A stretch of DNA of 64,000 nucleotides, from positions 310,001 to 374,000 of the forward strand of contig JAACJM010000053.1 in NCBI GenBank assembly GCA_013368315.1. The letters run 5' to 3'. The DNA is from Tetrapyrgos nigripes (lineage: Eukaryota; Basidiomycota; Agaricomycetes; Agaricales; Campanellaceae). Shown here piece by piece: positions 44,000 to 55,081 of this stretch. The number at the start of each line of letters is the position of its first letter. Position 1 is the first letter of the stretch. Both the position numbers and the translations under genes were made by a program. The notes under the pieces were generated by a model. It searched no databases and was not told the DNA's origin. It saw only the letters and a list, made by a program, of their open reading frames with translations.

Positions 44000-44713
44000 G
44001 TGGCAGGGAAACGAGGCCTAACCCTAAGGGAGCAGTAACATAGGGCTATGTTATGGCAAAGATATAGGTAGGCTAAGAGTATTTAAAGAGTCCTGCACAT
44101 GTGTTATGAAAAAAGTAAGTCCTGACCACATTTAACCCCTATTCACAGTGTCATTTATCATGATTGTGAAATGTTTCAACAGCCTACTAGATCTTATCAC
44201 AAGATTGGAACAGGAAAAAAAGACAGTGATCATCTAAGGCATCTCATGAAGGAGTTGTGAATCAGTGGATTTCTACTGGGACTGGGAAATCCGCATGTCT
44301 TGAAAGTTTCTCAGGGTATCAAATGCTTTCGAGAACTTCCAAACATGGCACGCAAATCTCAGTAAATACGGCGCCATACGGCAGTATTACGGGAACCTTA
44401 CTGCCATTTTTCCAGTAATACCCTGGTAATCCCAAAATTGGTAGTAAGGCTCCGGTAGTACTGCTGTATGACACCACATTTACCGGGATTTGCCTGCTGT
44501 GAAAGGTGTTGGAATTATTGGGTGACAATGTTGAATCCATCTGCTTTCCTCCTATTTTCCTGAACGTGATGATGATTGATAGGGCTAGTTAGTGTGTAGA
44601 TAGAAAACTCAGCAACGTGCAATAGCAAGTTACTATGTCCTCTGTATAGACACTCAACGAGACTCCTTTGTTGCGAAGGGATCTCAGAATGATAAGTATT
44701 GAAAGGTAAGAGT
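44000..44713. other. Intergenic with a palindromic repeat
   Basis: No gene is recognised. The notable feature is the inverted repeat at 44377-44468. Confidence 0.4.
44377..44468. mobile_element. 92-bp palindromic MITE-like repeat
   Basis: TACGGCAGTATTACGGGAAC and then CTTACTGCC on the left pair with GGTAGTAAG and CTCCGGTAGTACTGCTGTA on the right (imperfect, about 29-bp arms). There is no ORF and no clear target duplication. Confidence 0.6.
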
Positions 44714-45082
44714 TCAACACTCAATGTGATTGGTATGAGGTGTGCTTTGGGTAAGGGTTTGATTCAATTGAACAAAGATTCCTTCGTTAAACTCTAGCTG
44801 CGATTCCGCACGTGGGATTCCCCTAATCAAATCAAACTCTCGATAAAACGATAAGGGAACAATGAAATTCTCTCTAGTACCACCCATAGATGAGTCTCTA
44901 GTGTCAAACGTGGGTGGTGGGTTGTCTACTTTTACATATGTACAAGGTAAGTACTTATATACATAGAAATAATGAATATAATGAATACATGATAAAACGG
45001 CCGCAACTGATGATGTATTTTTCTCCACTTGTCTCCAATGCGTTGTGTCTTTCCAGCTTGTCCCAAACAAGTAGTGCTCCAT
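44714..45082 (-). CDS. Unrecognised small ORF
   Basis: A 122-codon frame reads MEHYLFGTSWKDTTHWRQVE, then a hydrophobic, possibly intronic stretch, then DTRDSSMGGTRENFIVPLSF, YREFDLIRGIPRAES and LEFNEGIFVQL. The last part looks protein-like. No family is recognised. It may be a chance ORF or an exon of a truncated gene next to the Ty3 element. Confidence 0.25.
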   Translation of the reverse strand: MEHYLFGTSWKDTTHWRQVEKNTSSVAAVLSCIHYIHYFYVYKYLPCTYVKVDNPPPTFDTRDSSMGGTRENFIVPLSFYREFDLIRGIPRAESQLEFNEGIFVQLNQTLTQSTPHTNHIEC

Positions 45083-45375
45083 TTTGGTAAGTGTGGCATT
45101 GGGCTTGGAACCTCAGATGCGTGACTTTCTATTCTGTATTTTTATCTTTCTTTCTCCGTCGAGTTTCCCTGAGCTCGTCTCTTAATTATTCTTCTGGTTC
45201 GCTCATGCCACATCTCGGTTTATTGGTGACAGATCTCTAATGGGCTCCAAGAGCTCCAATACTCAAAGTCAAGGTGAATTATCTTCCATTTTACTCATGC
45301 TTTGATTTTACTAGCCTAGAGCCACAGCTCCATTCTTCAGCTAGTACTGACTGAGGAGCCTCACGTGGACAGGAT

Positions 45376-45817
45376 TGTCATGAATCGCCGCTGTACTCAC
45401 CTCCCTATTCATTTCTTAACTCCATGGACTACTATTCACTTCCTAACTCCAACTACTATTCATCTCCCTCATATTCCCATCGTCATCTTCCTTGTCTATG
45501 GTTACCATCACTTGATCTGACATGTACATCTTTTTATCTCCTCCGATTCCTATCTCCATGGACATTCTCACTGATTCACTTATCCTCTATTCACTTCTCT
45601 TACATATATACCAAGGGGTCTGTAGTTAGTTCTTTAGTCTGTTCACTTCGTCTCCACTCCGCTCTCAGTACAGTGCAGTGTTGAGCATAGTCAGCTACTC
45701 GCCCTTTCTCGTCTTTACTATTCTCTATATCTTTCTCTCATCTCATTGTAACCGTCAATCTATCTTGTTCATCGTGTGACTTGGGTGGTTATTTGCTAAG
45801 TAACAACGTTCTTGACA
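45376..45817 (+). repeat. 5' LTR of the Ty3 element
   Basis: It starts TGTCATGAATCGCCGCTG and ends CAACGTTCTTGACA. TACATATATACC near 45601 is a possible promoter TATA region. The sequence right after it (CTTGAACAGACTC) does not match a common tRNA primer site, so the priming mode is unknown. Confidence 0.95.
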
Positions 45818-46062
45818 CTTGAACAGACTCTCTTACACCCACCTCACAAACAGACCTCACAACCCACTGCAACGTCTCTGTCCTACTGGACCTTCCTATT
45901 CCCTATCTTTCCCCTATGGTGCCCCCAAGCCCATCAAAACTACCCTGTGTGAGGAGCCTCACAGGTTGGCAGGCGTGAACAATCTCAAGGAGTTGTTGCA
46001 CGAGGTCATCTTCCGTCTACACAGTTTCGAGACATAAAACCAGACTTGTCGATTCGAGTAGG

Positions 46063-46602
46063 GTGGTCGACCGACTCTGTAATAGAAATCCTAATCATAC
46101 ATCATACACACTGGCTCTCAACTTCAAACCATTTCTCGACAACCTACGAGTTCGACCCCCACCCGAATACTGCTATAAAATCGAAGATTCAGACAGCTTC
46201 AAGGACTACTCGCAACGAGTCAAAAGCACAGTACAAAAACACACCATCGCACTCGATAACCACTGGATCAGACTAAACAAGAGAACATGGGCCAAAGGTG
46301 AAGTAACCATCTTTGAATACCTTCGAATAAAGATATCCCCTGAAAACGCATCCCCACGTTACGTGGCAGTCATAGACACTTGCTACTTCGTTCGACTTGG
46401 AAACGCTTCTATCCCTTGTTGGTTTAGTCACGACAACTACAAAGAGAGCGACATCCTAGAACACTGCCAAGAAGAGCGCGAGAGGTATTACCAAACTCGA
46501 ATTCCCAGAATAAACGACTACTATCGACAAGGGTTCCATTGGGAAGACGTACCCATTGATCAGTGGGATCACCTATTCTCAGAATCTGAAGATTTCCACT
46601 AG
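46063..46602 (+). CDS. Upstream ORF of the Ty3 element, function unknown
   Basis: This 179-codon ORF lies between the 5' LTR and gag, in the gag frame, and is closed by TAG at 46600-46602. It encodes LALNFKPFLDNLRVRPPPEY, then HTIALDNHWIRLNKRTWAKG, SPRYVAVIDTCYFVRLG and a C-terminal SESEDFH. It is globular in composition (many aromatic and charged residues) and is not a gag matrix I recognise. It may be an N-terminal gag domain separated by a stop, or an independent accessory protein. The element is decayed elsewhere, so the stop may be a mutation. Confidence 0.5.
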   Translation: MVDRLCNRNPNHTSYTLALNFKPFLDNLRVRPPPEYCYKIEDSDSFKDYSQRVKSTVQKHTIALDNHWIRLNKRTWAKGEVTIFEYLRIKISPENASPRYVAVIDTCYFVRLGNASIPCWFSHDNYKESDILEHCQEERERYYQTRIPRINDYYRQGFHWEDVPIDQWDHLFSESEDFH

Positions 46603-46605
46603 TGT

Positions 46606-48202
46606 ATGTCCGGAAGCGGAAACCCTAGAACCCGATCACGATCACGCACTGCATCCCGAATCCCCAGTCGTACCTCCTCACCTCTCACCCTCGCCTGTAT
46701 CCGTCGACCCCACGCATACCACCCCCAACGACAGAAAGACTATCACGTTTCGATTAACAACCAGTGGGACAACTGTCAAAACAATCCGTGTCCATACCGA
46801 CTCTCTATACACAATCGAGTCCTCACTCAAACAGAGCTAGGATATGGTCTAGAACCCATACAATCATCTGGACAACACGAGGTACCAGAACCTACTCCCG
46901 AACCAGAACTCCCACTCTCCCCTATTGAACCACAAAGCCCCCTTAGAAGATCTCCATCCAATAGTACCCCCAGTGCGATCCAAGAACCCATATCCGTTCC
47001 TCCCCATCAAATAATCGATCTTCAGAACATCCTTTCCAATCTCGGAATGTCTGAACACAACAACCCTGCCTCAGCCACTGCCGCCGCAGGAGGGACAAAC
47101 AGACCCCCTGCTGATGCTGATACCCTCTCTGACGATGACCAACTCCCAAACAAAACCACGAAAGAAAGAGGATCGAAACTGGAAAAGTTTACAGGAGAAC
47201 GAAACTTGGCAAAGGATTGGTTAGCTGAGTTCAACAACTACCTCCGACTTAATGAAGGAGTATACCCCACGGAAAACGAGAAGATAGCACTATTTCTCAC
47301 ACTCTTCACAGGAGAAAGAGCAGGGCGATGGGCTCACAATATGATGGCAAAAATCTATGAAGAAGACGATGATTTCAGTGATAGTGAAGAGGAGTATTGG
47401 AGTACCAACGAAGACTCGTCACTAGGGTCAAAGAAGAAGAAGAAATGGACGTTGCGAGAAGTAAAACAACAATTTCTACATGACTTCACGCCAACGTCGT
47501 GGAAGTCACAAGCACAAGCAAAGATAGAGGTCATAAGGATGGAAGGAGCATTGGTGGATATAGATAAGTACAATTCTGAATTTGAGTTATACGCTAAAGA
47601 TACTGGCTATAACAACGAAGGTTTAATGAAGTACTATCGGAAAGGGCTCCTGAAAGGATTGGTAGACCGAATTTCCTACCTACCATCTCAACCCAGGAAT
47701 CTCGAAACGCTACAAAAGGCCACGGTTAGGCAACATATGATCTGGATAGAAAGACAGATGGAAAAAGCTCTATGGAGCAAACAACAAGGGGAAGGAGAGT
47801 GACAGACCAAGGGATCGCAGAAGGTGGGAGGTAGTCAAACGAGAGGCATGGAAGTAAACGCCTTCCAAAATAACACCCCAGGTGCATCCCAAAAAATTAA
47901 ATACCCGCCTAAACTGACAAACGAGGAAAGGGAAAGAATGAAGAAAGAAGGGCGATGCTTCAGTTGTTGCGGACTAGGACATACTACATTTAACTGTCCT
48001 ACGTTCCCTAGACCCACCATGACCAGTTCAACCAACAAACCTTCGATCAGGGCAGCTACTACCGAACCATCGTCCTCTGGAACAAATACCACCATGAAGG
48101 AGATTGCCAAAGAATTCACCGCCAAAGTCAGGGTGCTATCTGGGGAAGAGAAGGAGAAGGCAACGGGATACTTAAAGGACCTCATAACAGAATCGGATTT
48201 TT
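46606..48202 (+). pseudogene. Ty3 gag (capsid and zinc knuckle)
   Basis: A Pro/Ser-rich first part precedes the Retrotrans_gag capsid domain (KLEKFTGERNLAKDWLAEFN, ERAGRWAHNMMAKIY, DFTPTSWKSQAQAKIE, YRKGLLKGLVDRI). A TGA at 47800-47802 interrupts the frame after QQGEGE. The same frame then continues to a CCHC zinc knuckle (CFSCCGLGHTTFNC, near 47957) and ends at TGA 48200-48202 right at the junction with protease. A second overlapping frame at 46556-46840 (HPESPVVPPHLSPSPV) looks more protein-like than the gag frame there, suggesting an early frameshift. Confidence 0.85.
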
Positions 48203-51200
48203 GAACACCTCCCCTGTCATGTCGTCAGGAGGAGGGATATGGACATATATACCAGTAAAAACTAGGCAATACACGAGCCTTATACCCTTTCGTAAGGCAC
48301 AGTTCCCATCTAAGTTAAGAATCACGGCAATCACTCGAAACCGACAGATTCCCTCGATAGAATTGGAAACGAAATTAATCGGTAAAATAACTGGATGAAA
48401 AATCGACACAATCGCTCTGTTGGACAGCAGAGCAGAAGGAGTTATTATCAACAATACCTTCGCTCAGAAACATAACCTGAATCGAATTCCCATAGAAAAG
48501 CCCTTCCCAGTACAAAACGTTGACGGATCCGAAAACGTTATGGGATGGGTGACACATTACACCATCCAAAAGTTACAAATCTATACACAAGATCGAAAAT
48601 CGTATCACGAAGAAACTGCCAAATTCTATATTATGGACATCGGTAAACACGACATCATTCTAGGAACCAATTGGCTAGAACACCACAACCCAGAAATTGA
48701 CTGGGTGACCTCAGAAGTCAACCTGACGTGCTGTGATGATACCTGTGTACTAGAGAAACCACCGGTTAAAATCAGAGCTAAGTCAAATACACATCCCACA
48801 AAGCCAAGACGACCTGAAGTAGTTGATCCTAGAACATATCATCAAGATTACCAAGTGCTATACAAAGAACACACTGGACCTTGTAAACCAGTGGCACAGC
48901 CAAAGATAGCAGGACAACGTCGAAGATCACAGTCTCAGAACACCCGCTCGAAACCTATCGAATTGGGAGCACTGTCATCCTCAGAAGATACAACTGGTCA
49001 ATGGGACGTTCCACACCAATGGAGCGAACTCGCCATGGAATATATTAATGTTCCGAAAGACCAAGACGAAGAACCATCAGAAACCAAGCTGAGTATCTGG
49101 GCAGCTTTTACAAAAGCACAACAGATCGCTGAAGACAAACCAACACCAGATCAACTGACGTCACTAGAAGAACTAATCCCCAAACAATATCACGATTACT
49201 TGTCGGTATTCGATAAAGAGACCTCAGAACATTTACCCCAACGAAGTAGTTGGGACCACGCAATCGAACTACGAGAAGACTTTCAACCTCGAACATGTAA
49301 AACATACCCTCTATCACCAAATGAACAAACCAAGTTAGACTCCTTCCTGGACGAAAATCTCGGAAAAGGGTACATTAAACCATTGAAATCACCCATGGCA
49401 AGTCCTTTCTTCTTCGTCAAAAAGAAGGATGGAAAACTACGACCTGTACAGGACTACAGAGAACTGAATAAGGGTACCATAAAAAACGCATACCCCTTAC
49501 CGCTCATCCCAGAACTGGTCGACAAACTCAAAAACGCACACATATTCTCCAAGATCGATCTATGATGGGGATATAACAACGTCCGGATCAAAGAAGGAGA
49601 TGAATGGAAAGCCGCCTTCAAAACCAATCGAGGACTTTTTGAACCCACGGTCATGTTCTTTGGGCTTATGAACTCACCCGCCACCTTCCAAGTGATGATG
49701 AATACTATCTTCAAGGACCTCATTGATCTAGGGAAAGTCGTTATTTGGATGATATCCTCATATTCACCGAAGATTTGTCAGAACATCGTGAACTTGTATG
49801 AAAGGTACTGCAATGCTTACGAGACAACAACCTATACACGAAACCTGAGAAATGTTCATTCGAAACAGACAAAGTCGACTTCTTGGGCCTTATCGTCTCC
49901 CACAACACCCTAGCAATGGACCCTGCTAAAGTCGCAGGAGTAATTGAATGGCCAACCCCAAAAACGGTAAAAGAAGTACAAGCATTCCTAGGATTCGGAA
50001 ACTTCTACAGATGATTCATCAAGGACTTTTCAAGAATCGCACAACCACTGTTCAACCTAACCAAAAAGGATAATCAGTGGAGTTGGGGCCTTTCAATCCC
50101 TCAAAGCGGCTTTCACCTCCAGACCAGTCCTATTGGTGCCCGATCATACCAAACCATATCAAGTAGAGGTCGACGCATCGGAATATGCAACAGGAGGAAT
50201 ACTCATTCAAACTGGGGATGACAATCGATGGCATCCAGTGGCCTACATCTCCAAGTCGCTCTCCGAGACAGAACGAAACTACGACATCCATGACAAGGAG
50301 TTACTTGCAATTATATGGGCATTAGAAGCATGGCGACATTACCTAGAAGGAGCCCCACACTCCATCGAAATCTTGACTGATCATCACAACCTGACATACT
50401 TCCAGACGGCTCAAAAACTTAGCCAACGGCAGGCACGATGGGCGCTGTTCCTTACACGATTTGAGTTCTCCCTAATCCATAAACCGGGAAGCCTTAACAA
50501 AGCTGATCCGTTATCCAGACGACCAGATCATCGAATTGGAATAGAAAACGACAATGCCAATAGGATCCTACTCGATCCTAAGTTCTTCCATATCCGAGCA
50601 ACCAGACAAGGGACCGTAACTGCCATAGGAGACGTAGAACTACGGCGAAGGATTAAAGAATCCCCCAAAAAGGACCTTGAAGTAGCTGGTGCCCTCGACG
50701 TCATCCTACGAAATGGACCACGGTCTCTGGTAAAAAATCTACAGGAATGGAACTACGAGGACGGGATCATATTGTTCTGTGGCAAAATCTATGTTCCAGC
50801 CGACAACGATCTCCAACGAGACATCGTAAAATTACACCACGACTCCCTAGCGACAGGACACCCTGGAAGATACAAAACCTACGAACTAGTCAGCAGAGAA
50901 TTCTGGTGGCCGGGTATGTCGGTATTCGTCAGAGACTACATAAACGGCTGCGCCAAATGTCAACTGACGAAACCCAACAATAACCCGACCCGGGTTCCCT
51001 TGGTACCCACCGAAATTCCAGAACGACCCTTCAGAACTATCACAACCGACTTCATCATGGACCTCCCTGAATGTAAAGGATTCAATGCAGTACATGTTGT
51101 CGTTGACAGATCAACAAAAACCGTCATTATATCGCCGTGCACAAAAACAATTGACAGCGACGGTACGGTTAACCTCTTGCTTGATCACACATGGCGGCGA

Positions 51201-52094
51201 TATGGACTGTGGGATAAAATGATCTCCGACTGAGGACCACAGTTTGCTAGTAAAGTCATGGCCGCGGTCCACGAAAAACTTGGAGTAACATCAGCACTGA
51301 GTACAGCTTATCACCCACAGACCGACGGAGAATCTGAACGATACAACCAAGAACTGGAACAATTCTTACGAATCTTCTGCAACTACCGACAGGAAGACTG
51401 GGTAGACTACATACCATATGCGGAGTTCAGCCATAATACTAGAGTTCACGCAGCAACCGAGAAATCACTGTTCGAACTCCTACACGGATATCAACTGCGA
51501 TTCTTTCCAGTGTTCAACCCGACATCTAACTTACCAACAGTTGAAGAACGACTCGAAAACCTTAACAGACTCAGAGACGAGCTCAAAGCTAGTCTAGCTT
51601 CAGCAGGAGAAGCAATGAAGAATCAGCATGGAAACCACTCTATACCATGGATAGGGTACAAAGTTGGGGATAGAGTTTTACTCGATGGGAAAAATCTAAA
51701 AACGACAAGACCAAAAGCTAAGTTGTCTGATCGTCGTCATGGGCCATTCGAAGTCGTTGAAGTAATCAGCCAGGTCAACTACAAGTTGAAATTACCAAAG
51801 ACATGGCAAATACACCGCGTCTTTCATGCATCATTACTGTCACCATACGTTGAGACAGACGCACACGGACCAAATTACCCTGAACCACCCACGGAGTTAC
51901 TGGATGCAGATGAAGAATACGATGTGGAAAAGATACTCGACTCGAAGCCCACCAGGAATAGAAAGGGGACTCAATACCTGATCAAATGGTTGGATTACCC
52001 TGACTCTGAAAACTCTTGGGTTCCCATGTCCAACCTATCGAATGTAATGGACGTGGTTGAGAAATTCCACCAGAAACACCCACGGGCGTACTGA
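48201..52094 (+). pseudogene. Ty3 pol (protease, RT, RNase H, integrase, chromodomain), inactivated
   Basis: Domains in order: aspartic protease ([14 protein letters not shown]; the catalytic D-S/T-G reads DSR), then reverse transcriptase ([36 protein letters not shown]). The YLDD box is destroyed by a frameshift near 49740. RNase H has VEVDASEYATGGIL and DKELLAIIWALEAWRHYL. The integrase zinc-binding HHCC region is at 50830-50970 (GHPGRYKTYELV, CAKCQ), followed by the catalytic core with TDFIMDLP, AYHPQTDGESERYNQ and then HNTRVHAATEKSLFELLHG. The chromodomain ends the protein (YDVEKILDSKPTRN, YLIKWLDYPDSENSWVP). In-frame TGA codons lie at 48396, 49563, 49799, 50012 and 51231, and a further frameshift near 50085. 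The copy cannot make an active enzyme. Confidence 0.95.
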
Positions 52095-52263
52095 CACAAG
52101 TAGATGGCGTTTACTGTCAAACGTTACCGAGGTCAGGTCCCCGTCCAATCATAGAATGCTTTAAAAAGCTACCTTCCAACAGGGCATCGAAAAACACAAC
52201 TATCACTCCACCATCCAAACAACGACTCTACCAGTTCCTAAACCCTCCGATAGTATCATCCAA

Positions 52264-52701
52264 ATGTCCACCACCACCACTGTCCCTAGCCAAACAATGA
52301 CCACCGCAGATTCATTCCAACCAGAGTGGTGGCAACTATCCAACGGACGACGTTGTACTTACGGACAACGCTCTGGACGACAGTGTCGACTCCGTAGAGG
52401 ACATGCAGGACAACATAATGGGGTCAAACAGTGCACATGGGGAGGGGAAGATGGAGGAACCCGATGCAGACTGGGACAGGGACATAGAGCTAAATGTGTA
52501 GCTCATCGGACATCCCTCCGAGCAGAACACAGGGGAAACATTGGATGGGGAGACACGACTATATGGGGGGCAAACGTCGTGCAACAGGATGACAACGACG
52601 GTTGGACCCAACCAGACTGGCAGTCTGGTTCATCAGCCTGGGGATCAGTAACCAACCTGACCGGATGGGGAGATGGGGTGGAACAGGGGCCTGAGACATG
52701 A
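52264..52701 (+). CDS. Accessory ORF of the Ty3 element with duplicated Cys/His motif
   Basis: This intact 145-codon ORF lies 170 bp after the pol stop and 100 bp before the 3' LTR, in its own frame. After a Thr-rich start (MSTTTTVPSQTMTT) and WWQLSNGRR it carries two tandem motifs: CTYGQRSGRQCRLRRGHAGQH and CTWGGEDGGTRCRLGQGHRA-KC. Both fit C-x(9-10)-C-R-L-x2-G-H-x3-(H/C), which could bind zinc. The tail is Trp/Gly/Asp-rich (WGDTTIWGANVV, WQSGSSAWGSV, GWGDGVEQG). It is open although pol is full of stops. Ty3 elements do not normally encode a protein here. I recognise no family; a nucleic-acid-binding or envelope-position accessory role is speculative. It could also be a captured host exon. 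Confidence 0.6.
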   Translation: MSTTTTVPSQTMTTADSFQPEWWQLSNGRRCTYGQRSGRQCRLRRGHAGQHNGVKQCTWGGEDGGTRCRLGQGHRAKCVAHRTSLRAEHRGNIGWGDTTIWGANVVQQDDNDGWTQPDWQSGSSAWGSVTNLTGWGDGVEQGPET

Positions 52702-52793
52702 CCAGACGAATCAGAATTAACACAAAAACTCTTTGACAATTGGAAAAGGTACTGCGTTAATTGGCGTACGAGCTCCAGCGTAAGCTCGTCGTA

Positions 52794-52805
52794 AGAAGGG
52801 GGTAG
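52794..52805 (+). promoter_or_regulatory. Polypurine tract of the Ty3 element
   Basis: AGAAGGGGGTAG immediately precedes the TGTCATG start of the 3' LTR, the expected position for the plus-strand primer. Confidence 0.8.
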
Positions 52806-53247
52806 TGTCATGAATCGCCACTGTACTCACCTCCCTATTCATTTCTTAACTCCATGGACTACTATTCACTTCCTAACTCCAACTACTATTCATCTCCCTC
52901 ATATTCCCATCATCATCTTCCTTGTCTACAGTTACCATCACTTGATCTGACATGTACATCTTTTTATCTCCTCCGATTCCTATCTCCATGGACATTCTCA
53001 CTGATTCACTTATCCTCTATTCACTTCTCTTACATATATACCAAGGGGTCTGTAGTTAGTTCTTTAGTCTGTTCACTTCGTCTCCACTCCGCTCTCAGTA
53101 CAGTGCAGTGTTGAGCATAGTCAGTTACTTGCCCTTTCTCGTCTTTACTATTCTCTATATCTTTCTCTCATCTCATTGTAACCGTCAATCTATCTTGTTC
53201 ATCGTGTGACTTGGGTGGTTATTTGCTAAGTAACAACGTTCTTGACA
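52806..53247 (+). repeat. 3' LTR of the Ty3 element
   Basis: This 442-bp sequence is identical to the 5' LTR except for six transitions, several of them at CpG sites (for example CGCCG to CGCCA and ACTCG to ACTTG). Confidence 0.95.
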
Positions 53248-55070
53248 GATCTGTCAAGTCAGATTCAAATAGTAAGTGAATGTGTATTATCATTGTGTTT
53301 TTCCAGGGGTGTATGACTACGAGTCGTATCAATGATCCCAATGCACATTAGAGCAGGTCCCATTCCATATCTGAATTCAGGATGTTACTACCCATAGAGA
53401 TTTTTTGAGGATGCCTTCACCCAATTATGGGGCCTGGAGGTTCTGGAATTGAAATATATCATGTAGTTAGTGAAGCTGGAACAGAACTTCTCAACTTGAA
53501 CGGATGCCTTTCTCTAAAGACACTTTGCAGTCTGGGAAGAACAAGATACATTTTGTGTGGATCTTGTCAGATGTTTGAAGACAATAAGCTTTTCTTGTCC
53601 TCTAGAGATGGTGAAGCTGGCATTTAATGAACCAGCCTTGGAATGGGTGATGAGGCAGGGATCACTGCAGTCTACCATGAGCTAGATAAATGCTTTGTCC
53701 TGAGAAGATCTGTTGCAATTACAAGGGGTCAGAGTCACTGCGAGAAGGTTGCAGTCGAGCAGAGAAGATATAGAGCATACCTTGATACAGACGGTTTTGA
53801 GAGGGATTTTGGATGTTCAAATTAGGATTTGATCTGTGCGCATTTACCTATTATTATACTTTCAGCTCATATATAATGTGTCCACTGTTGTGAGGCTTGG
53901 TTGAATAAAGTTGTCTCAGACACCAAAGCCTAAATACTAAGTACTTAAGTTTATACCCCCTCTACTTTATTCTTAATATTAGTGTCCGAACCATTATAAC
54001 TTCATTATAACACATCTTTTGCAAGCCAGGGTATCTTTACGCCACAATAATTTCTATATATTATTCTGCGCATCTGGCAATACAGGTTAGTACCCCTGGG
54101 AGGTTACCCGTCTGTTCCAAAGTATGTATATGGTTTCTAGGTAGCAGAAAGTATTAGTTACATATATAATAATGTATTTTTTTGAATCAATGTTGCATTG
54201 GCTTTTCAACTTTCAAAAATTTCAGCCACAATTTGGCGTGTGAACGCCATGGGGTAGCTATTGGGCCGCTACCATATTTGTGCACAGTGGGTGGTCAAAC
54301 ACATTGTTGGCCACAAAAAATACCATGTTTGGCATAAATTGCAGGTGTATCTACTACAAAAACACCATGTGCATATAGTTATAGCAAATTGTGGTTGCCG
54401 GGTGTGCGGGTACGGGTTGAATTAACACTCATACTGGTCAGACTCTTACCTGTGACCTGTAGGAGCTATGTCAGTACAAAAATTTACATCTTTAGAGTTG
54501 CAAGTACCAGAGTGTTGACAGATGTGAGTGTACTGATGATAGTAGTGGTAAATAGCCCTATATATTAAGCTGGGGGCCAGCAGTATATCACACCCAAATG
54601 GCCTAGTTGTCTATATCACTTCAATTGATGGCACTTGGTTAGTCCTATCTATCTAGTTAGTTAGATTACACTGCTCTGGAAACACTTGAAGGGGTTCGAC
54701 CAGAGTTCAAGGCTCTCATATGGCACAATAAAAAGGTATACAATTCTAGCTCAGATCAATACAAAGCCACTGGTTACTGGCGATCCCAGGCTGTCATTGT
54801 AAGCCCCTACAATGCCCTAATACCTAATATAGGCCCGCTCTCATTAAATTTCCTTTTATTATTGATGCACAGTGAAAATGGACTATGTGCAAATCTGCAC
54901 AAATCTGCACAACTGTGATGATTTTCAGCAGAAATCTGATGTAATCAGCAAGGATGCCAAAAAGATGCTTCAAGGAAGTTCGAGTTTGCCTGAATCCGAC
55001 AAAATCTGAGTTTCAAATAATTGACAGTGACATGTCATCCACATCGTCTGCATCTTAGTACATTGCCAAC
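53248..55070. other. CpG-poor sequence; two short unrecognised ORFs
   Basis: Plus-strand frames at 53427-53627 (GSGIEIYHVVSEAGTELLNL, TRYILCGSCQMFEDNK) and 53643-53825 (ITAVYHELDKCFVLRRS, EQRRYRAYLDTDGF) look weakly protein-like but match nothing I can name. The rest has no structure I can support. The 5' end of the Tnp2-type transposon should lie here. Confidence 0.35.
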
Positions 55071-55081
55071 ATGAAGGCACT

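Larger units (their letters stand above)
45376..53247 (+). mobile_element. Ty3-type chromovirus LTR retrotransposon
   Basis: Two 442-bp LTRs (45376-45817 and 52806-53247, TG...CA) flank gag, protease, reverse transcriptase, RNase H and integrase with a C-terminal chromodomain, in Ty3 order. A purine tract (AGAAGGGGGTAG) directly precedes the 3' LTR. I count six differences between the LTRs, all transitions. The 5-bp flanks (AGGAT and GATCT) do not match. Several in-frame TGA codons and at least two frameshifts inactivate pol. Two extra ORFs are present, one before gag (46063-46602) and one after pol (52264-52701). Confidence 0.95.

Noticed and set aside
45424..45684. Identical 86-codon ORFs in 45424-45684 and 52854-53114
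   Set aside because: They lie entirely inside the two LTRs and reflect LTR identity, not a gene.
45818..45840. tRNA primer-binding site after the 5' LTR
   Set aside because: The sequence does not match the 3' end of a tRNA I can name; a self-priming mechanism cannot be shown from this copy.
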